DNA of 10,518 bases. It comes from an uncultured Erysipelotrichaceae bacterium (lineage in GTDB: Bacteria > Bacillota_I > Bacilli_A > Erysipelotrichales > Erysipelotrichaceae). Below, in pieces: positions 5,941 to 10,518 of the stretch; within the stretch, counting starts at the first letter, position 1; each line of letters begins with the position of its first letter. The notes beneath the pieces were generated by a model. That model ran no database searches, was not told the origin of the DNA, and worked only from the letters and a program-made list of their open reading frames with translations. The translations under genes and the position numbers were made by a program. The stretch spans positions 1-10,518 of the forward strand of contig CALNCD010000169.1 of NCBI GenBank assembly GCA_937874965.1. The letters are read 5' to 3'.

Positions 5941-5969
5941 TTGAACCGTTAATGTAAACGCTTTACAAT
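5941..5969 (+). promoter_or_regulatory. Sigma-A promoter of the amino-sugar PTS operon
   Basis: The -35 is TTGAAC (5941-5946) and the -10 is TACAAT (5964-5969), with an exact 17-base spacer. The -10 overlaps an in-frame ATG at 5968, so that ATG cannot be the translation start. A palindromic operator covers part of the spacer and the -10. Confidence 0.75.
5953..5967. promoter_or_regulatory. Perfect 15-bp palindromic operator overlapping the PTS operon -10
   Basis: TGTAAA-CGC-TTTACA has two perfect 6-base arms around CGC. It resembles a CcpA cre site (TGWAANCGNTNWCA) with one extra central base. It also fits the variable-spacer TGTAA/TTACA CcpA site that I recall being described in clostridia. 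Binding here would block RNA polymerase. The RpiR protein is the other candidate. Confidence 0.6.
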
Positions 5970-6006
5970 GGACATACAGACAACAGGTAACGCTGAAAGG
6001 AGCATT

Positions 6007-6501
6007 ATGGGAAATCTATATGTAAGGATTGATGACCGATTGATTCATGGGCAGATTGTAACTGCATGGTGCAAGACACTTGGTATCGACCGAATTATCG
6101 CTGTGGATGATTTATTGGCTACAAATGAAATGATGAAATCAATCATGACGATGGGTGTACCAAAGCATATCCAGGCTGAGATTGCGGATAGCAAGATGGC
6201 CAGTGATCGCTTGAAAGATACGTTTGCAGGGAATACACTGCTGATTGCACGGTTTGCGAGAAACCTGAGGATTCTGGAAGAAGAGCTCTCTTCAAGTCAG
6301 GTTATTAATTTAGGAAACTGTTCAAAGCAGGATAATGCAGTTTTTACTTCAAAGGGAATTGGCGTCGGAGGAATGATCAGCCTTACCGCCGAGGATGTTG
6401 ATGTGCTGGATTGTTTTGAATCAAGAGGCATCAAAGTAACCAATCAACAGGTTCCAACAGATAAAGAAGTACTATGGCGTGATTTAAAGCGAAATCAATA
6501 A
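6007..6501 (+). CDS. PTS mannose/fructose/sorbose-family EIIB
   Basis: The 164-aa cytoplasmic phosphocarrier accepts phosphate from EIIA and passes it to the sugar as EIIC/EIID import it. The family signature VRIDDRLIHGQIVTAW (6-21) contains the phosphorylated His14. VINLGNCSK (near 99-107), the ISLTAEDVDVL segment and GIKVTNQQVPTD near the C-terminus also match. The usual length is about 160 aa. I start at 6007, with AAAGGAG at 5996-6002. An in-frame ATG at 5968 lies in the promoter -10 and has no ribosome site. It is the first gene of the operon. The sugar cannot be told from EIIB alone; linked nagA argues for an N-acetylated hexosamine. Confidence 0.92.
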   Translation: MGNLYVRIDDRLIHGQIVTAWCKTLGIDRIIAVDDLLATNEMMKSIMTMGVPKHIQAEIADSKMASDRLKDTFAGNTLLIARFARNLRILEEELSSSQVINLGNCSKQDNAVFTSKGIGVGGMISLTAEDVDVLDCFESRGIKVTNQQVPTDKEVLWRDLKRNQ

Positions 6502-6537
6502 TTAGGGATGTTGTCTGGCCTAAAGGAGGAAATGAGT

Positions 6538-7329
6538 ATGGAATTATGGCAAGCTATTGTAATTGCTTTACTTGCCTATCTTGGATCAATCGGGTCAATT
6601 GTTGGAAATACAATAGGCTGGTATGACCTGGGAAGACCAATCGTTGCGTCATTCTTGGTAGGTTTAATCATGAATGATGTACCGACCGCAGTGACTTTAG
6701 GATTACTTTTACAACTTGCAAATCTGGGATCAGTGACACCAGGAGGAGCAGTTGGCTGGGATCTGTCGTATGCGACCTATATCGGAATCTCGGGTGCACT
6801 GGCATTCAAGAGCACTGATTTAGCGACAACGACAGCTATTATGTGGGCATTTTCAACCATAGGCGGGGCAATCGGTGTTGCAATGTGGAATCTGTCCTAT
6901 GCGTTGAACTTATCGATTAATCGCATTTCATATCAAGGCGCTATGGAAGCTGATCCAAAGAAAATCGCCTTTGCTAACGCCGGTCTTGGAAATTTCATTG
7001 GCTTTCTGTGCCGATTTGTTCCGGCTCTCATCATCCTTTATACGACAGCAGTTATCGGTTCACAATCAGGCGTGAATATTGCGGAGTTGATGCCACAATG
7101 GCTCATCATTACACTCACCGCTTTTGGAGGAATGATGGCTGCACTCGGAATTGGAATTCTGCTATCCTTCCTGGTGAAACAAAAATGGCAGTTTGCGTTA
7201 TTTCTGCTAGGGTTTATGATGGTTGGTTACCTTAAACTGGATATGATGGGAGTGACTGTATTTGGAGGGATAATTGCGATTCTCTACTACATTGCGATAA
7301 CCTCATCACAACGAAATGAGGGAAACTGA
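6538..7329 (+). CDS. PTS mannose/fructose/sorbose-family EIIC, membrane subunit
   Basis: The 263-aa polytopic membrane protein forms the sugar channel together with EIID. The N-terminal half carries RPIVASFLVGLIMNDVPTA (about 39-57) and LGLLLQLANLGSVTPGGAVG (about 60-79), which correspond to the conserved GLxxGD and QLxxLG regions of the EII-Sor family. Later apolar segments lie near 98-125, 155-180, 195-222 and 228-255. AAAGGAGG (6522-6529) is eight bases from ATG 6538, while ATG 6532 is only two bases away and ATG 6508 precedes the ribosome site, so 6538 is preferred. It follows EIIB by 36 bases and ends one base before EIID. Confidence 0.92.
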   Translation: MELWQAIVIALLAYLGSIGSIVGNTIGWYDLGRPIVASFLVGLIMNDVPTAVTLGLLLQLANLGSVTPGGAVGWDLSYATYIGISGALAFKSTDLATTTAIMWAFSTIGGAIGVAMWNLSYALNLSINRISYQGAMEADPKKIAFANAGLGNFIGFLCRFVPALIILYTTAVIGSQSGVNIAELMPQWLIITLTAFGGMMAALGIGILLSFLVKQKWQFALFLLGFMMVGYLKLDMMGVTVFGGIIAILYYIAITSSQRNEGN

Positions 7330-7330
7330 A

Positions 7331-8167
7331 ATGGCAAAGAAACTGAGTCAGAAAACAATTCGGAAATCCTGGAAAATCTGGTTTTTCTGGCATGGATGTT
7401 CACAGCAGGGAGAGAATCTGCTTGGAAATGCAGTTGCACATACGATGACTCCGGTGATTGAAGAATTGTATGAGACCAAGGATGAAAAGTCAGAAGCATA
7501 TAAACGCAGTTTAACATTATTTAATACAGAACAGCAGATCGGTGCCATCGCACCGGGGATTCTTCTGGGAACAGAAGAAGCGGTTGCAAATAAGGAAATT
7601 ACACCTGAAATCAGTGATGCAATTAAAGTGGCTTTAATCGGTCCAACTTCCGCAATCGGTGATTCAGTATGGGTTGCAACACTTATTCCATTGATGCTTA
7701 CTCTTATTATGACCATAACGAATCTTGGCGGTGTCTTTACATATATTGGTCCAATGATCTATCTCATTGGCTATCCGTTGCTGACCAGCGGCATCAGTTG
7801 GACCATGTGGAAAATCGGTTATAAGACCGGTGTTGAAGGAATCCATAAGTTTATGGCTTCAGGGAAGATGGATCAGATTACTTCCGCAATCACATTGCTT
7901 GGATTGATTGTCATTGGAGCGCTGGCGGCTTCTTATGTATCGGTTCATATTCCGATCAGTATCATCCCTCCGGGCGGAGAAACGGCTGCTGTGGATGTCG
8001 ACAGTATGATTAATAAGATACTTCCGAATATTTTACCATTATGTTTAACTCTGGGTGTGTATGGGTTGTATTCAAAGAAGAAGCGTTCTCCATTAGTCAT
8101 TATGGGGATAATCCTTGTCATTGCCTTAGCATTAACCGGGTTAGGTTATCTAACCGGAACGTATTAG
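7331..8167 (+). CDS. PTS mannose/fructose/sorbose-family EIID, membrane subunit
   Basis: The 278-aa EIID partners EIIC in the membrane complex. Conserved landmarks are the N-terminal amphipathic region with WHGCSQQGENLLGNAVAH (20-37) leading to PVIEELY (41-47), then LFNTEQQIGAIAPGILLGTEEA (63-84, family FNTxxxxG...EE), and ALIGPTSAIGDSVW (101-114, family MGPLxGIGDS). Membrane segments follow near 114-135, 140-160, 190-212, 230-250 and 256-275. The N-terminus belongs to the HGxSQQxExLLG variant rather than the classical SWNYERMQ form of ManZ. The start at 7331 is one base after the EIIC stop and uses GAGGG (7318-7322); an ATG at 7316 lies within EIIC and lacks a site. Confidence 0.92.
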   Translation: MAKKLSQKTIRKSWKIWFFWHGCSQQGENLLGNAVAHTMTPVIEELYETKDEKSEAYKRSLTLFNTEQQIGAIAPGILLGTEEAVANKEITPEISDAIKVALIGPTSAIGDSVWVATLIPLMLTLIMTITNLGGVFTYIGPMIYLIGYPLLTSGISWTMWKIGYKTGVEGIHKFMASGKMDQITSAITLLGLIVIGALAASYVSVHIPISIIPPGGETAAVDVDSMINKILPNILPLCLTLGVYGLYSKKKRSPLVIMGIILVIALALTGLGYLTGTY

Positions 8168-8187
8168 ACTAGAAAGCAGGAGCGAAG

Positions 8188-8943
8188 ATGAATTTTAAGT
8201 ACACAGATAAAATAGTGGAGATTATTTCAAAAATTGATTCGACACAAAACGACAAGATCGAGGCTGCCGCTGCCCTTTGTGCAGAAGTGATAAATTCAGG
8301 AAAAATGGTACATCTCTTCGGAAGTGGACATTCAGTTCTTCCGATTCAAGACATGTTTCCTCGTTATGGCGGTGTAGTAGGGTGGCATCCATTGATGGAT
8401 CCGCGTCTGATGTGGTCCAATGTTATCGGACCTGGTGGCGCGCGGGAACTTTTGTGGATTGAACGTCAGGAAGGATATATCCAAAATTTCTTGCAGAGCT
8501 ACACTTTTGCACCCGGAGAGGTGATGGTTGTCTATTCCCATGGGGGATTAAATGCTGCACCTATTGAAGTAGCAATGTATGCTAAGGAAAAGGGAATGAA
8601 AGTCATCGTTGTTACCAGTGAAGAAAATTTTAATAAAGCGGCTGCAGTCCATTCAAGTGGCAATAAACTTGGAGATCTTGCCGATATACTGATTGATAAT
8701 TGCTGCCCATTGAATGATGCCTTGGTTGAGATTCCGGGGTATCCGCAGAATGTCGGAGCGTCAAGCACAATTGGTGCGATTACTGTCACGCAGCTTCTGG
8801 CTTCAGAAACTGCATTGAAACTTCAAAAACTAGGTCATGAAATGTTCATCTTTGTTTCGCCAAACGTGACTGAATGTCCGCCGGACTATATGAACCAAGT
8901 TTATGCAGACTATACAAAAGTTGTAAAAGAAAATGGAAATTAA
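8188..8943 (+). CDS. SIS-domain sugar-phosphate protein (UPF0309-like)
   Basis: The 251-aa cytosolic protein contains one SIS domain, a fold that binds phosphosugars. The phosphate-binding loop HLFGSGHSV (42-50) follows strand one. A second loop is VVYSHGGLNAAPIEVA (114-129), taking the place of the usual SxSGxNP segment with HGGLN. The LGDLADILIDNCCPLNDALV segment (161-180) and the MFPRYGGVVGWHPLMDP stretch (56-72) match my recollection of UPF0309-type proteins, whose reaction is not established. AGGAG at 8178-8182 supports the start. It lies between EIID and EIIA, 20 bases after EIID, so it should act on the imported sugar phosphate. An isomerase or deaminase-like step beside NagA is the likely role; this is inferred from context. 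The short single-SIS length argues against AgaS and GlmS (two SIS domains). Confidence 0.82.
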   Translation: MNFKYTDKIVEIISKIDSTQNDKIEAAAALCAEVINSGKMVHLFGSGHSVLPIQDMFPRYGGVVGWHPLMDPRLMWSNVIGPGGARELLWIERQEGYIQNFLQSYTFAPGEVMVVYSHGGLNAAPIEVAMYAKEKGMKVIVVTSEENFNKAAAVHSSGNKLGDLADILIDNCCPLNDALVEIPGYPQNVGASSTIGAITVTQLLASETALKLQKLGHEMFIFVSPNVTECPPDYMNQVYADYTKVVKENGN

Positions 8944-8948
8944 CAAGG

Positions 8949-8969
8949 AGCTTGGGAAACCAAGCTTTT
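8949..8969 (+). promoter_or_regulatory. Intercistronic GAAA-tetraloop hairpin with T-rich tail
   Basis: AGCTTGG, loop GAAA, CCAAGCT, then TTTCTT. It has seven perfect stem pairs, and wobble pairs could extend it. It lies six bases after the SIS-gene stop and before the EIIA ribosome site (AGGAGG, 8973-8978). It may be a leaky terminator or an mRNA stability/processing element that sets EIIA and NagA levels. Confidence 0.6.
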
Positions 8970-8984
8970 CTTAGGAGGAAAGAA

Positions 8985-9383
8985 ATGACAATAGTTGTTG
9001 TAGGTCATGGGATTTACGGAACGGCGATGAAAACTTTGATGAAAATGTTGATTGGAGAACATCCGGATTATCATTTTGTCGATTTCGCAGAGAACGATAC
9101 TATTGAATCGCTTACTGTTAAATTAGAGACTATCATAGAAGTACGGACTCATGAAGAGGTTATTTTTTCAGTCGATTTGCTTGGAGGAACACCATTCAGG
9201 GTATGTGCAGCGCTTTCTTCTACCCATCAGAACTTTGTGACTCTTGCAGGGATAAATCCCACAGGATTACTTGAAGTAGCGTATTCGCTTGATCAAGGCC
9301 CAGAGACAGTTGTTATGCAAATGTTGGAAGCTTCAAGAGAAGGTATCATAATGTTTCCAGAGTCATTCAGGAGTCAGCAATGA
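8985..9383 (+). CDS. PTS mannose/fructose/sorbose-family EIIA
   Basis: The 132-aa cytoplasmic phosphocarrier takes phosphate from HPr. The active-site segment VVVGHGIYGT (4-13) contains His8, the phosphorylated residue by family analogy. VDLLGGTPFRVC is the conserved GGTPF region of this fold. The length is normal for a free-standing EIIA. The start is fixed by AGGAGG at 8973-8978; an in-frame ATG at 8874 lies well inside the SIS gene with no ribosome site. Its position after the SIS gene, away from EIIBCD, is behind a hairpin that could alter its expression. Its TGA overlaps the nagA ATG (ATGA). Confidence 0.93.
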   Translation: MTIVVVGHGIYGTAMKTLMKMLIGEHPDYHFVDFAENDTIESLTVKLETIIEVRTHEEVIFSVDLLGGTPFRVCAALSSTHQNFVTLAGINPTGLLEVAYSLDQGPETVVMQMLEASREGIIMFPESFRSQQ

Positions 9384-10518
9384 TTATACAAAGTGAAAAA
9401 GTCTGGTTCGGGAATCAATTTGTCAAGGCCCAGATTGAAATCCAGGGAACAGTGATCGAAGCGATCTTGCCTTACGGAAGCAAACCAGTGGATCAGGATT
9501 ACGGAAACAAACGGATTGTACCGGGCTTCATTGATGTTCATACCCATGGAGCCTATGGGTTTGATGTCAACGACGCCGATCCGGAAGGGTTACGGCGTTG
9601 GATCAAGGCTGTCCCTCATGAAGGGGTCACCAGTATCCTGCCGACAACAGTCACCCAGTTTGAACCGGTCTTGTTGAAAGCTCTGGAAAATGTAGTCAAG
9701 GTCTATGACGAAGGCTATGAGGGAGCAGAGATCTTAGGGATTCATTTTGAAGGTCCCTACCTGAATGTGGCACGCAAAGGAGCTCAGCCTCCAGAAGCCA
9801 TTGTGAAACCGGATCTGAAACAGTTCAAGCACTATCAGGAAGTGGCCAAGGGAATGATCAAGTACATCACAATTGCCACGGAGGAAGATGAGAATTATGA
9901 ACTGCTGCATTACCTGGCAAAGACAGGGGTTGTAGCGTCCATCGGCCACTCGGATGCCACGTATGAACAAGCCCAGTTCGGCTATATGAACGGTGCACAG
10001 ACCATGACCCATGTCTACAATGGCATGAGCCCATTCCATCATCGTCATCCGGGGATGATCGGAGCAGCGCTCAACTTCACGCAGATGTATGGAGAGATTA
10101 TCTGTGATTGTGTGCATTCCCATCAAGCCAATGTGCAGACCTTCTTCCATGTGAAGGGACCTCATAAGGCCGTCATGATTTCAGACAGCTTGAATGTCAA
10201 GTGTACGCGTAAGGGTGATGGTCACCGGTATTTCCTGGGGAATCATGAAATCGAACTAGGCGAAGACGGGGTAGCCCACTTGGTGAATGAAGGATCGATT
10301 GCGGGAAGTATTCTGGAAATCAACCATGGATTGAAGAATCTGGTTGAGCGTGCAAATGTTCCCTTCGAGAGTGCCTTGAACAGCTGTACCATCAATCCAG
10401 CTACCTTGCTGCGGGTGAATGATCGCAAGGGAAGTTTACAAGCAGGCAAAGATGCAGACATCGTTGTTCTGGATGATGATTTTGATGTCATTCAGACGTA
10501 TTGCAGAGGTATAAAGCA
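9380..10518 (+). CDS. nagA: N-acetylglucosamine-6-phosphate deacetylase, partial at right edge
   Basis: NagA removes the acetyl group from N-acetylhexosamine 6-phosphate, giving acetate and the amino-sugar phosphate. The 379 codons present are close to full length (family about 380-395 aa). This amidohydrolase has a small N-terminal beta-sandwich strand set, then PGFIDVHTHGAYGFD (48-62) with His54/His56, HFEGPYLN (122-129) with metal ligand Glu124, ASIGHSDATY (186-195) with His190, MTHVYNGMSPFHHRHPG (209-225) with His211, and MISDSLN (266-272) with catalytic Asp269. The C-terminus shows GSLQAGKDADIVVLD (351-365). ATGA overlaps the EIIA stop, so the two are coupled. The enzyme's natural substrate could be GlcNAc-6-P, GalNAc-6-P or a related isomer; the sequence does not decide. 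GC (about 51% in one hand-counted 240-base stretch) is a little above the PTS genes (about 45%). Confidence 0.93.
   Translation, partial: MIIQSEKVWFGNQFVKAQIEIQGTVIEAILPYGSKPVDQDYGNKRIVPGFIDVHTHGAYGFDVNDADPEGLRRWIKAVPHEGVTSILPTTVTQFEPVLLKALENVVKVYDEGYEGAEILGIHFEGPYLNVARKGAQPPEAIVKPDLKQFKHYQEVAKGMIKYITIATEEDENYELLHYLAKTGVVASIGHSDATYEQAQFGYMNGAQTMTHVYNGMSPFHHRHPGMIGAALNFTQMYGEIICDCVHSHQANVQTFFHVKGPHKAVMISDSLNVKCTRKGDGHRYFLGNHEIELGEDGVAHLVNEGSIAGSILEINHGLKNLVERANVPFESALNSCTINPATLLRVNDRKGSLQAGKDADIVVLDDDFDVIQTYCRGIK

Noticed and set aside
5953..5967. Calling the palindrome a classical CcpA cre site
   Set aside because: The central spacer is CGC (three bases), while the classical 14-bp cre has a two-base CG centre, so the strict consensus fails by one base. 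I kept it as an operator of undecided owner.
5968..6006. EIIB starting at ATG 5968
   Set aside because: That ATG lies in the promoter -10 and has no ribosome site, whereas ATG 6007 follows AAAGGAG and begins directly with the EIIB family N-terminus.
8874..8984. EIIA starting inside the SIS gene at 8874
   Set aside because: It would overlap the SIS gene by 70 bases out of frame and add 37 residues before the normal EIIA N-terminus. AGGAGG precedes 8985.
9734..10165. Minus-strand frames inside nagA
   Set aside because: They are antisense to a gene with all catalytic motifs in place, a common result of its codon usage.

Overview
The window looks like chromosomal DNA of a low-GC Gram-positive bacterium (Bacillota). 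The reasons are strong AGGAGG-type ribosome sites, sigma-A promoters with extended TG -10 elements, intrinsic U-tract terminators, a mannose-family PTS under an RpiR-type regulator, and a small clostridial-type flavodoxin. TGA is used as a stop. An Erysipelotrichia-like or related gut/oral Firmicute is plausible, but no marker gene here settles it. No rRNA, tRNA, CRISPR array or insertion sequence was recognised.

Left part (1-2861). A minus-strand gene for an APH(3')-like small-molecule kinase runs off the left edge. Its last ~95 codons do not belong to a kinase: they look like a different protein (FMN-binding split-barrel/pyridoxamine-oxidase-like), and GC jumps from about 39% to 55% (hand counts). 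The join near position 280 is probably a chimera. Divergent to it is a SAM methyltransferase, followed by a flavodoxin and, converging on that, a YccF membrane protein. Back-to-back terminators separate the last two.

Middle part (2990-4951). A compact plus-strand operon encodes a degenerate IspD-like cytidylyltransferase, an alpha/beta hydrolase and a ParB-fold DGHTR protein. The genes abut or overlap. The combination is unusual and its job is unknown.

Right part (4968-10518). A minus-strand RpiR/MurR regulator is divergent from an operon for uptake of an amino sugar. The order is PTS EIIB, EIIC, EIID, a SIS-domain sugar-phosphate protein, EIIA and N-acetylglucosamine-6-phosphate deacetylase (nagA, cut by the right edge). 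The plus-strand promoter has a well-spaced -35/-10, and a perfect 15-bp palindrome (TGTAAA-CGC-TTTACA) covers part of the spacer and the -10, so repression there is likely. A GAAA-tetraloop hairpin lies between the SIS gene and EIIA. The inferred route is phosphorylating import of an N-acetylated hexosamine, deacetylation by NagA and a further step by the SIS protein, with the RpiR protein sensing a sugar phosphate.

Several starts were moved inward to match ribosome sites: the regulator to 5822, EIIB to 6007, EIIC to 6538, EIID to 7331 and EIIA to 8985.
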